A DNA stretch of 64,000 nucleotides from contig NZ_SMKW01000010.1 of assembly GCF_004348985.1 (NCBI RefSeq), positions 91,219 to 155,218 on the forward strand, given 5' to 3'. Position numbers and translations under genes: made by a program. Origin of the DNA: Saccharopolyspora elongata (GTDB lineage: Bacteria > Actinomycetota > Actinomycetes > Mycobacteriales > Pseudonocardiaceae). Positions 56,587 through 64,000 of the stretch are shown here, one piece after another. The stretch's first letter is position 1. Each line of letters starts with the position of its first letter. A model generated the notes under the pieces. That model made no database searches. It was not told the origin of the DNA and was given only the letters and a program-made list of their open reading frames with translations.

Positions 56587-57411
56587 GGGGGTTTTCCCGG
56601 CAGCCTCAACCCCGACGTCAAGCCGCTCGCCGAGCACCTGGGCGAGGCGACCAAGATCATCGACATGGTGGTGGACCAGTCCCCGGAGGGGCTGGAGGTG
56701 CTGCGCGGCGCCTCCACCTACGTCTTCGACGGCAACTGGAAGCTGCAGGCCGAGAACGGCGCCGACGGGTACCACGTCTCCGCGACGCACTGGAACTACG
56801 CGGCCACGACCGCCCGCCGCACCTCCGGGGAGTCCAGCAACGACACCAAGAACATGGACGCCGGCACCTGGTCCCGGCAGAAGGGCGGGTTCTACTCCCT
56901 CGAGCACGGCCACCTGCTGCTGTGGACGGAGTGGGCCGATCCCAGCAACCGGTCGCTGAACGAGAAGCGCGACGAGCTCGTGGCGCGGTTCGGCGAGGAC
57001 CGGGCGAACTGGATGATCGGCTACTCCCGGAACCTGTGCCTGTACCCGAACGTCTACCTGATGGACCAGTTCAGCTCGCAGATCCGGCACTTCCGGCCGA
57101 TCTCGGCGGACAAGACCGAGGTCACCATCTACTGCATCGCCCCGAAGGGCGAGAGCGCCGAGGCCCGCGCGAACCGGATCCGCCAGTACGAGGACTTCTT
57201 CAACGCCACCGGCATGGCCACCCCGGACGACCTGGAGGAGTTCCGGGCCTGCCAGCACACCTACCGGGCCACCGCCGCCCCGTGGAACGACCTCAGCCGC
57301 GGCGCGGTGCACCAGATCGCCGGCGCCGACGAGGACGCGAAGCGGCTGGGCATCTCGCCGATCGCCAGCGGGGTGCGCACCGAAGACGAGGGCCTCTACC
57401 GTTCACGAAAC
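56587..57411 (+). pseudogene. benA-like benzoate 1,2-dioxygenase alpha subunit, both ends lost
   Basis: The frame reads [20 protein letters not shown], then [16 protein letters not shown] and [15 protein letters not shown] with the two iron-binding His of the catalytic domain. A TAG at 56575 precedes it in frame and there is no start with a ribosome site. The whole Rieske domain, about 150 residues, is missing. At the 3' end it follows the family to T-E-D-E-G-L-Y and is then broken by the tnpB element at about 57405. The beta subunit, reductase and diol dehydrogenase are absent. It is divergent from catR/cat. Confidence 0.85.
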
Positions 57412-58481
57412 GTATAAAACGTGTCGTGAGTCGGCACCTTGCGGTGTCGACGTTGGCCCGCGTACTTCGGCGCGGGTCTTCCCGTGGCGATACCCGCCGC
57501 CCGCGCAGTGCGGGCCCGGCGGCGGTTTTTGACCATGCCCGCAACGTTGAGGTCTTCCAGCACGATCGCACCGAAGGTCCGCACCAGCCAGGTGGTGAGC
57601 TTGTGCAGTCCATCGCGGCGCGCGTTGGCCACCTGAGCGTGCAGTTTTTCGATGCGGGCTTGGGTTTTGCGCCAGCGGTTCGACGGCTTCTGCCCACTTC
57701 GGCGGTCCGGGCCAGTGCGTCGGGAGGCTTGCCGCTGTAACCGCCGCAACTCACGCAGGGCTACTTCCAGGTGCTTCGGATTCGCGATCACCTCACCAGT
57801 GGACAGCACGGCCAAAAACTTGACCCCGAGATCCACACCCACCGTCACATCAAGCCGGGCCGAGGCCGGGTCGTCGCGGATGATCTCTACCGAGAACGAC
57901 ACGAACCAGCGCCCCGCCCGGTACGACACCGTCGCCGAACGGATACGCGCCCTCCCGCGCTCCACGTGGCGAGCGAGCTTGCGGGTGGACTCGTGAGTGC
58001 GCACCACCCCGATGCGGGGCAGCTTCACATGCCGCCGATCGCCGTCGACCAGACCGAAGCTGCCGGTAGTGAACCGGCACGACAACCCAGCCCGCTTCCC
58101 CTTAAACCGAGGAAAACCGAGCTTGCGGCCTCTGCGTGTGCCCTTCTTCGAGTCGTCCCAGTTCCTCAGCGCGGTCGCCAGGTTCGCCAGACCAGACGAG
58201 TACGCCTCCTTCGAATTTTCCTGCCACCACGGCGCAACCGCGTCCTTGGCCTGGTTCCAGCCCTTCCGCAAGCCGTATGCCGACCAACTCACAAGCGGCG
58301 TCAACCCGTCAGCGTCCAGGCCGTACGACGCTTCTGCCCTCCGCTGATCAAGACTGGCCTTGACCCTGCCGAGCCCCCAGTTGAAAGCGAACCGCTGCGC
58401 ACCACAATGCGACCGCAACCCGGCCTCCTGCCCCGGGCTTGGGTCCAGCGCAAACCGATACGCCTGCAACACCATGCTCAT
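57396..58481 (-). pseudogene. tnpB: IS605-type TnpB, C-terminally truncated
   Basis: The gene keeps a normal N-terminus (M-V-L-Q-A-Y-R-F-A-L-D-P-S-P-G-Q, A-F-N-W-G-L), the OrfB core, RuvC-I G-V-D-L-G-V-K-F-L-A and RuvC-II V-L-E-D-L-N-V-A-G-M-V. After K-N-R-R-R-A (about 57530) family similarity stops. The zinc finger and the RuvC-III Asp segment are missing, and the frame runs through the element end to 57396. No TnpA is present. ATG 58481 or 58475 is the likely start. A nuclease lacking the third catalytic Asp should not cut DNA. Confidence 0.85.
57412..57523 (-). repeat. structured element end of the tnpB remnant (candidate omega-RNA region)
   Basis: Three hairpins follow the tnpB core in its direction of transcription: GCCCGC-N5-GCGGGC nested in CCGCC/GGCGG (57494-57522), CCCGCG-N8-CGCGGG (57457-57476), and GTCGACACC-GCAA-GGTGCCGAC (57430-57451), a nine-pair stem with one mismatch and a GNRA tetraloop. 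A CACG...CGTG pair lies beyond, next to the benA junction. IS605 right ends encode the omega-RNA guide in this position. Confidence 0.55.
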
Positions 58482-58855
58482 CACCGGCAACCGTACCGAC
58501 GAGCACCGACAGCGCCGCTGCCTGCCGACCGCTGCGAGGCTGCCGGGCGCTCCGCTTCGCCGGGGTGCTCCAGGAAGCCGCCACCGGCTCCCGCATCGCA
58601 CCGGTGGTGCGCAACCCGCGCTAGAAACCCGGCACATCGAACCGGCCGCCGCACGGGGTCTGCACCGATCAACACCCGTTCGGCGGCCATGGTTTCGCCC
58701 TATTCGTCCGTTCGTCCAGGGCTATTTGATTCTGTGATCCAGCTCTCCTTGAATAGGGCGACCGATCACGAGACCTCCGACTCGGGCCGCACCACCAGGC
58801 GTGCTCGCGCAGGACGACCGCCGACGCCGTACTCGCCGAAGAGCCGGAGGTCCGG
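58482..58855. other. intergenic region between tnpB remnant and peptide ABC operon
   Basis: These 374 bases hold no convincing gene. CGCCCTATTC at 58696-58705 and GAATAGGGCG at 58751-58760 form a perfect 10-bp inverted repeat 45 bases apart, in the stretch of lowest GC of the region, about 100 bases before the operon start. It may be an operator or a repeat of the mobile element's left end, whose exact edge was not found. Confidence 0.5.
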
Positions 58856-60397
58856 GTGCCCGCACATCGCAAGTTCCTCGCCGCAGCAGCCATTTTCGCG
58901 CTGCTCGCGCTCACCGCGGCGTGCGGGGGCATCAACACCGAGGCGACCGGATCGGCCTCCGGCGGTGCCGGCAGCACCTTCCGGTTCGCCTACTCCGTCG
59001 GCCCCAGCCGCTACGACCCGCACCGCGCCTCGTCCAGCTTCGACAACGCCTCCCTGTTCCCGGTCTACGACCGCCTGGTGCACCTGACCACCGCCGCCGA
59101 ACCGGTGCCCGGCCTGGCCACCGGCTGGCAGTACACCGACGGCGGCAAGCGGCTGGTCTTCGAACTGCGGCCGGGCGTGCGGTTCCACGACGGCACCCCG
59201 TTCGACGCCGCCGCCGCGAAGGCGAACCTGGACCGCGCCCGCACGCTGCAAGGCTCGACCGTCGCCTCTGAGCTGAAGGCGGTGGAACGGGTCGACGTGC
59301 TCGGCCCGCTGACCATCGCGCTGGCGCTCACCTCGCCGGACAGTTCGCTGATCGGCGTGCTCTCCGACCGGGCGGGGATGATGGTCAGCCCCGCGGCGTT
59401 CGACGACCCGCAGCTGGACCTGCGGCCGGTCGGCGCCGGGCCGTACCAGATCGTCAGCTACAGCCCGAACGACCGCGTCGTGCTGCGCCGCTTCCCGGGC
59501 TACTGGGATCCCGCCGCCCAGCAGGTCGAGACGATGGCGGTCGTCATCCAGCCCGACACGACGACGCGGATGAACGCGCTGCGCGCCGGCGAGGTCGACG
59601 CCGCGCTGCTGCAGGGGAACCAGGTCGCCGAGGCCCGGCAGTACGACCTCGGCGTCGTCGGGGACGTGACCCTCGCCTTCTACCACCTGCAGCTCAACCG
59701 CACCCGCGCCGAGTTCGGCGACATCCGGGTGCGGCGCGCGCTCAACCACGCGATCGACCGCGACGCCATCATCCACGGTGTGCTGTTCGGCAACGGCAAA
59801 CCGGCCGCGCAGCCCTTCCCGCCCGGCTACTACGCGCACGACCCGGACCTGCCCGATCCCTACCCGTACGACCCGCAGAAGGCGCGGCAGCTGCTCGCCG
59901 AGGCCGGGCTGGCCGGCGGTTTCGAGTTCGAGGCGATCGTGCCCAACACCGATCCCGGCACCGCCGTCGCCGTGCAGGAACAACTGGCCGACATCGGGGT
60001 GCGGATGAAGATCCGCGAGGTCTCCTCCAGCGAAGCGGCCGACCTGTTCTACGGCAGGCAGCAGGGCGACGCGATGGTCGCGCCGTGGGGCGGGCGCGCC
60101 GATCCGATCCAGACCCTCGCACTGCTCTACTCCAGCAAGGGATTCTCCAACCCCGGCGGGCACACCACGCCCGAGCTGGAGCAGCTGATCGGGCAGGCCC
60201 GGCGGACCATCGACCCGGCGGCGCGCACCGAAATCCTGCACCGGATCGACCGGATGGTCCTGGACCAGGCACTGGACGTGCCGGTGGTCTTCGCCGACAC
60301 CAACTACGGGCACGCCGCGCGCGTCACCGACCTCCGCAGCTGGTTGTCCAACAAGCCCGAGTTCCGCGGCGTCGGCGCGGCCGGAACGGGGAGGTGA
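58856..60397 (+). CDS. peptide/opine ABC transporter substrate-binding lipoprotein
   Basis: A 513-residue family 5 extracellular solute-binding protein. A signal with lipobox L-T-A-A-C (Cys-23) anchors it to the membrane. Features: L-V-F-E-L-R-P-G-V-R-F-H-D-G-T-P-F, V-G-A-G-P-Y-Q-I, and V-R-R-A-L-N-H-A-I-D-R, all typical of DppA/OppA. The GTG at 58856 has CGGAGG five bases before it. First gene of an operon whose next genes overlap or abut; the substrate may be a dipeptide, oligopeptide or nickel complex. Confidence 0.93.
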   Translation: MPAHRKFLAAAAIFALLALTAACGGINTEATGSASGGAGSTFRFAYSVGPSRYDPHRASSSFDNASLFPVYDRLVHLTTAAEPVPGLATGWQYTDGGKRLVFELRPGVRFHDGTPFDAAAAKANLDRARTLQGSTVASELKAVERVDVLGPLTIALALTSPDSSLIGVLSDRAGMMVSPAAFDDPQLDLRPVGAGPYQIVSYSPNDRVVLRRFPGYWDPAAQQVETMAVVIQPDTTTRMNALRAGEVDAALLQGNQVAEARQYDLGVVGDVTLAFYHLQLNRTRAEFGDIRVRRALNHAIDRDAIIHGVLFGNGKPAAQPFPPGYYAHDPDLPDPYPYDPQKARQLLAEAGLAGGFEFEAIVPNTDPGTAVAVQEQLADIGVRMKIREVSSSEAADLFYGRQQGDAMVAPWGGRADPIQTLALLYSSKGFSNPGGHTTPELEQLIGQARRTIDPAARTEILHRIDRMVLDQALDVPVVFADTNYGHAARVTDLRSWLSNKPEFRGVGAAGTGR

Positions 60398-60401
60398 CCG
60401 G

Positions 60402-61346
60402 GTGCTACAGCTCGTTGTCCGCCGCCTGGCGGCGATGGTGCCGCTGCTGTTCCTCGTTTCGCTGATCGTGTTCGGACTGGTGCTGCTGGTGCCCGGCGAC
60501 CCGGCCATCACCATCGCCGGGGAGAACGCCACCCAGGCCCAGATCGAGGCGACCCGCGAACGCCTCGGGCTCAACGACTCGCTGCTGGAGCAGTACTGGC
60601 GCTGGGCGAGCCACGCCGTCCAGGGCGACCTGGGCACGTCGATGTTCAGCAACCGCAGCGTTTCCGGCGCCATCGCGGAGCGCTTCCCGGCCACCGTGTC
60701 GCTGACCGCGGTCGCCATCGTGATGGCGCTGCTGATCAGCGTGCCCGCCGCGGTCGCCGCGGCCACCAGCCGGGGCCGCTGGCTGGACCGGTTCGCCACG
60801 GTCGGCACCTCGGTGGGCGTGGCCATGCCGAACTTCTGGCTCGGGCTGCTGCTGGCCACCGCGCTGGCGCTGAACCTGCGGCTGCTGCCCGCCACCGGGT
60901 ACGTGCCGCTGGACGACGATCCGGTCGCCTGGCTGGCGCACCTCCTGCTGCCCGGCTTCACGCTGGGCCTGGCGGCCGCCGCCGAACTCACCCGCCAGCT
61001 GCGCAGCTCGCTGATCGACGTCTTCGACCAGGACTACCTGCGCACCGCCCGCGCCAAGGGCCTGCGCACCACCAGCGTCATCGCCAAGCACGCGCTGAAG
61101 AACGCGGCCACGCCGGTGGTCACGGTGCTGGGCATGCGGATCTCGGTGCTGCTGGGCGGAACCGTTGTCGTCGAGCAGATCTTCGGCATCCCCGGCCTCG
61201 GCCAGCTGGCGATCACCGCCGTGCTGCAACGGGATCTGCCGATGGTGCAGGGCGTCGTCGTGGTCACCGCCGTGATGGTGATGCTGGCCAACCTGGCGGT
61301 CGACCTGTCCTACGGCTACCTCAACCCGAAGGTGCGAGCGCAGTGA
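60402..61346 (+). CDS. ABC transporter permease, DppB type
   Basis: A 314-residue inner-membrane permease with six hydrophobic segments and the EAA-like D-Y-L-R-T-A-R-A-K-G-L loop that contacts the ATPase; V-V-E-Q-I-F-G-I-P-G-L-G-Q-L follows. A GTG at 60402 four bases after the binding-protein stop has GAGGTGACC before it. Pairs with the DppC-type permease, whose start overlaps its stop. Confidence 0.94.
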   Translation: MLQLVVRRLAAMVPLLFLVSLIVFGLVLLVPGDPAITIAGENATQAQIEATRERLGLNDSLLEQYWRWASHAVQGDLGTSMFSNRSVSGAIAERFPATVSLTAVAIVMALLISVPAAVAAATSRGRWLDRFATVGTSVGVAMPNFWLGLLLATALALNLRLLPATGYVPLDDDPVAWLAHLLLPGFTLGLAAAAELTRQLRSSLIDVFDQDYLRTARAKGLRTTSVIAKHALKNAATPVVTVLGMRISVLLGGTVVVEQIFGIPGLGQLAITAVLQRDLPMVQGVVVVTAVMVMLANLAVDLSYGYLNPKVRAQ

Positions 61347-62290
61347 GCGCCGGCGAGGGAGGAGCGGAGTTGACCGACACCACGCAGCGGTGGACGCGGC
61401 ACGTCGCCGCGGAGACCACCGCGGATGACCTCGGCCCGCCGCAGTCGCCGAGGCAGCGGTTCTGGCGCCGCTTCCGGCGGCAGCGCCCGGCGGTGCTCGC
61501 GCTGCTGTTCTTGCTGCTGCTGACGGCGATCGCGGTGTTCGCGCCGCTGCTGGCCCCGGCGGATCCCGATGACCAGAACCTGCGCAACGTGCTCGCCGCG
61601 CCGGGCGCCGACGGGTACCTGCTGGGCACCGACCAGTTCGGCCGCGACATGCTCAGCCGGATGCTGGTGGCCAGCCGCATCTCGCTGCTCGCCGCGGTGG
61701 AAGCCGTCGGCGTCGCGGTCGTGCTCGGGGTGCCGCTGGGGCTCGTCGGCGCCTACCTCGGCGGCCGGTTCGACCGCTGGGTGGTGCGGTTGGCGGACGC
61801 GTTCATGAGCTTCCCGCCGCTGATCCTGGCGGTGGCGATCGTCGCCGCGCGCGGCCCGGGCCTGACCAACGCGATGTTCGCGGTCGGCCTGGTCACCGCG
61901 CCGCGCCTGCTGCGCCTGGTGCGCAGCTCGGTGCTGTCGGTGCGGGAGGAGACCTACATCGAGGCGGCCCGCAGCATCGGCACACCGGCGGGCCGCATCA
62001 TCCGCCGGCACGTGCTGCCCAACGTGCTGTCGCCGCTGCTGGTCCAGCTCTCGCTCGTCGCGGCGTTCGCGATGCTCGCGGAGGCGACGCTGAGCTTCCT
62101 CGGCCTCGGCGTGGTGCCGCCGCAGGCGAGCTGGGGCTCGATGTTGCAGGAGGGCGCGAGGTTCGTGTCGCTGGCGCCGCACCTGGTGGTCCTCCCCGGC
62201 GTCGCCATCGCGCTGACGGTGCTGGCGTTCAACGTTCTCGGCGACGGGCTGCGCGATTCGCTGGGCCGGGAGATCAGGAGCGGTCGATGA
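61343..62290 (+). CDS. ABC transporter permease, DppC type
   Basis: A 315-residue permease with a charged N-terminal tail, six membrane segments and the [17 protein letters not shown] ATPase-contact loop. [13 protein letters not shown] is the usual DppC periplasmic loop motif. The GTG at 61343 overlaps the previous stop by four bases. Confidence 0.94.
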   Translation: MSAGEGGAELTDTTQRWTRHVAAETTADDLGPPQSPRQRFWRRFRRQRPAVLALLFLLLLTAIAVFAPLLAPADPDDQNLRNVLAAPGADGYLLGTDQFGRDMLSRMLVASRISLLAAVEAVGVAVVLGVPLGLVGAYLGGRFDRWVVRLADAFMSFPPLILAVAIVAARGPGLTNAMFAVGLVTAPRLLRLVRSSVLSVREETYIEAARSIGTPAGRIIRRHVLPNVLSPLLVQLSLVAAFAMLAEATLSFLGLGVVPPQASWGSMLQEGARFVSLAPHLVVLPGVAIALTVLAFNVLGDGLRDSLGREIRSGR

Positions 62291-63270
62291 GCGTGCTGCA
62301 GGTGTCCGACCTCGACGTCCGGTTCGCCACCGACCGCGGCTGGGCCACGGTGGTCGAAGGCGTGTCGTTCGCCGTCGAAGCCGGGGCGACGCTGGGCCTG
62401 GTCGGCGAATCCGGCTCCGGCAAGACCGTCACCAGCCTGGCGATGCTGGGCCTGCTGCCGCCGCGGACCAGCCGGGTGTCCCGCGGCAGCATCCGGCTCG
62501 ACGGCACCGAGCTGGTCGGCATGCCGCAGAAGCGGCTGGCCGACATCCGCGGCAACGACATCGCGATGATCTTCCAGGAGCCGATGTCGTCGCTGAACCC
62601 GGCGTTCACCATCGGCGACCAGATCGCGGAAACCGTGCGGCGGCACCGCAAGGTGTCCCGCAAGGCTGCGATGAGCCGCGCCGTCGCGGCGCTGGACCAG
62701 GTCGGCATCCCGAACGCGGCGCGCCGGGTGCGCAGCTACCCGCACGAGTTCTCCGGCGGGATGCGGCAGCGGGCGATGATCGCGATGGCGATCTGCTGCG
62801 AGCCGAAGGTGCTCGTCGCCGACGAACCGACGACGGCGCTGGACGTGACGATCCAGGCCCAGATGCTCGACCTGCTGCGGCAGATGCGCGACGAGCTCGG
62901 CATGGGGATGGTGTTCATCACCCACGACCTGGGCGTGGTCGCCGACATCTGCGACCGGGTGGTGGTGATGTACGCCGGGCAGGTGGTGGCGGCCGACGAC
63001 GTCGACCACCTCTTCAGCCTCCCGCCGCACCCCTACGCCGAGGGCCTGCTGGCCGCCATGCCGCAGGTCGGCGGCGCGGAGCGGCTGGCCACGATCCCCG
63101 GCCAGGCCCCGACGCCGGGCGCCGTGCCCGACGGCTGCCGCTTCCACCCCCGCTGCCCGTACGCCGCCGACCGCTGCACCGCCGGTGCCCCGGAGCTCCG
63201 GCCGTTCGACCTGCACCGCGCCACCCGGTGCGTCCGCTCCGACGAACTCCTGTTGCGAGGCCCGGCATGA
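62287..63270 (+). CDS. ABC transporter ATPase, DppD type
   Basis: A 327-residue ATPase. Walker [10 protein letters not shown]-loop I-F-Q-E-P, signature F-S-G-G-M-R-Q-R and Walker [12 protein letters not shown] are all intact. The C-terminal peptide-ABC extension contains [11 protein letters not shown], whose Cys can bind an iron-sulfur cluster in some relatives. ATG 62287 overlaps the permease stop (ATGA). Confidence 0.95.
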   Translation: MSVLQVSDLDVRFATDRGWATVVEGVSFAVEAGATLGLVGESGSGKTVTSLAMLGLLPPRTSRVSRGSIRLDGTELVGMPQKRLADIRGNDIAMIFQEPMSSLNPAFTIGDQIAETVRRHRKVSRKAAMSRAVAALDQVGIPNAARRVRSYPHEFSGGMRQRAMIAMAICCEPKVLVADEPTTALDVTIQAQMLDLLRQMRDELGMGMVFITHDLGVVADICDRVVVMYAGQVVAADDVDHLFSLPPHPYAEGLLAAMPQVGGAERLATIPGQAPTPGAVPDGCRFHPRCPYAADRCTAGAPELRPFDLHRATRCVRSDELLLRGPA

Positions 63271-64000
63271 CCGCACTGCTCGAAGTCGAGGACCTGTCGG
63301 TGAGCTTCCCGTTGCAGCGCGGCCTGTTCCGGCGCGGGTCGCGGCTGCGCGCGGTGGACGGGGTGTCCTTCGAGGTGGCCGCCGGGGAGATCCTCGGGCT
63401 GGTCGGCGAGTCCGGCTCCGGCAAGTCGACCACCGGCCGGGCCCTGATGCGGCTGGTCGAACCCGACGGCGGCGCGGTCCGGCTGCGGGGCACCGAGCTG
63501 ACCGCGCTCGGCGGCCGCGAGCTGCGGCGGCACCGCAGGCACATCCAGATGGTGTTCCAGGACCCCTACTCGTCGCTGGACCCGTCGATGGTGGTCGCCG
63601 AGAGCGTCGGCGAACCGCTGGAGGTGCACGAGGGCCTGCGCGGCAAGGCCCGCGACGAACGGGTCCGGGACCTGCTGGTGCGGGTGGGCCTATCGCCGCG
63701 CCACCTGGAGCGCTATCCGTACGAGTTCTCCGGCGGGCAGCGGCAGCGGCTGGCGATCGCCCGCGCGCTGGCGGTGGACCCGGGCGTCGTGGTCTGCGAC
63801 GAGGCGGTGTCCGCATTGGACGTTTCGACGCAGAACCAGATCATCAACCTGCTGGAGGAACTGCGCGCCGAACTGGGCACCTCGTACCTGTTCATCTCGC
63901 ACGACCTGTCGGTGGTGCGGCAGCTCGCCCAGCGCGTGGCGGTGATGTACCTGGGTCGGCTCGTGGAAGACGGCCCGTCGCAGCGCCTCTACTCCCATCC
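63267..64000 (+). CDS. ABC transporter ATPase, DppF type (runs off the window)
   Basis: At least 244 residues. Walker [10 protein letters not shown]-loop V-F-Q-D-P-Y, signature F-S-G-G-Q-R-Q-R and Walker [12 protein letters not shown] are present; the Ala in place of Pro after Glu is a common variant. The C-terminal extension is cut off. ATG 63267 overlaps the previous stop by four bases. Confidence 0.95.
   Translation, partial: MTALLEVEDLSVSFPLQRGLFRRGSRLRAVDGVSFEVAAGEILGLVGESGSGKSTTGRALMRLVEPDGGAVRLRGTELTALGGRELRRHRRHIQMVFQDPYSSLDPSMVVAESVGEPLEVHEGLRGKARDERVRDLLVRVGLSPRHLERYPYEFSGGQRQRLAIARALAVDPGVVVCDEAVSALDVSTQNQIINLLEELRAELGTSYLFISHDLSVVRQLAQRVAVMYLGRLVEDGPSQRLYSH

Noticed and set aside
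57396..58481. TnpB as an intact RNA-guided nuclease
   Set aside because: The zinc finger and RuvC-III segment are absent, so catalytic function cannot be supported.

Overview
The window is high-GC, densely coded DNA with GTG and TTG starts, GGAGG-type ribosome binding sites, short gene overlaps and an abundance of IclR, TetR, LysR, PucR, GntR and SARP regulators. This points to a free-living actinomycete; the gene mix (type-I-like hut genes, SARP/NB-ARC regulator, MMPL plus YhgE/Pip, DUF2277) fits Pseudonocardiaceae such as Saccharopolyspora or Amycolatopsis, but the genus is an inference. No rRNA, tRNA, CRISPR array, prophage or secondary-metabolite core gene was seen. The theme is catabolism and uptake of small molecules, with local gene decay.

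Layout. 1-4.3 kb: a LysR gene (cut by the window edge) divergent from an isomerase-SDR-MFS catabolic operon, then an IclR gene and a strong shared terminator. 4.3-6.1 kb: a decayed ABC-ATPase and ROK-regulator remnant. 6.4-9.5 kb: TauD-type dioxygenase, GtrA-like protein, DctA-like dicarboxylate carrier. 9.5-14 kb: RtcB RNA ligase with archease, a zinc-ribbon metallo-beta-lactamase protein, a MaoC hydratase, a FAD monooxygenase. 13.9-19 kb: SARP regulator, PAP2/lipid-kinase fusion, universal stress protein. 19.1-24.7 kb: MMPL and YhgE/Pip membrane proteins divergent from a TetR gene, with a striking three-palindrome operator between them. 24.8-29.3 kb: carboxylesterase, Tat-exported amidohydrolase, and an ABC-F ribosome-protection gene behind a leader peptide and hairpins.

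29.3-46.6 kb is a nitrogen-catabolism island: APC permease, nucleoside hydrolase, hutG, hutU, two paralogous IclR genes, CoA transferase and acyl-CoA dehydrogenase, PucR regulator, NCS1 permease, hutH, amino-acid permease and hutC. HutH, HutU and HutG give histidine to urocanate to imidazolonepropionate, and N-formimidoylglutamate to glutamate; the imidazolonepropionase (hutI) step is not encoded here. HutC-type operators sit before hutH and before the permease.

46.7-53.1 kb: a three-subunit molybdenum hydroxylase operon, its divergent TetR gene with two operator-like palindromes, a GntP permease and a DUF2277 protein. 53.1-56.4 kb: catR-like LysR, catB, catA, catC for the ortho cleavage of catechol. 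56.5-58.5 kb: an intact LysR operator followed by a benA (benzoate dioxygenase) fragment missing its Rieske half, cut at its 3' side by a C-terminally truncated IS605-type tnpB that keeps a structured end. 58.8-64 kb: an oligopeptide-type ABC transporter operon whose last gene runs off the window.
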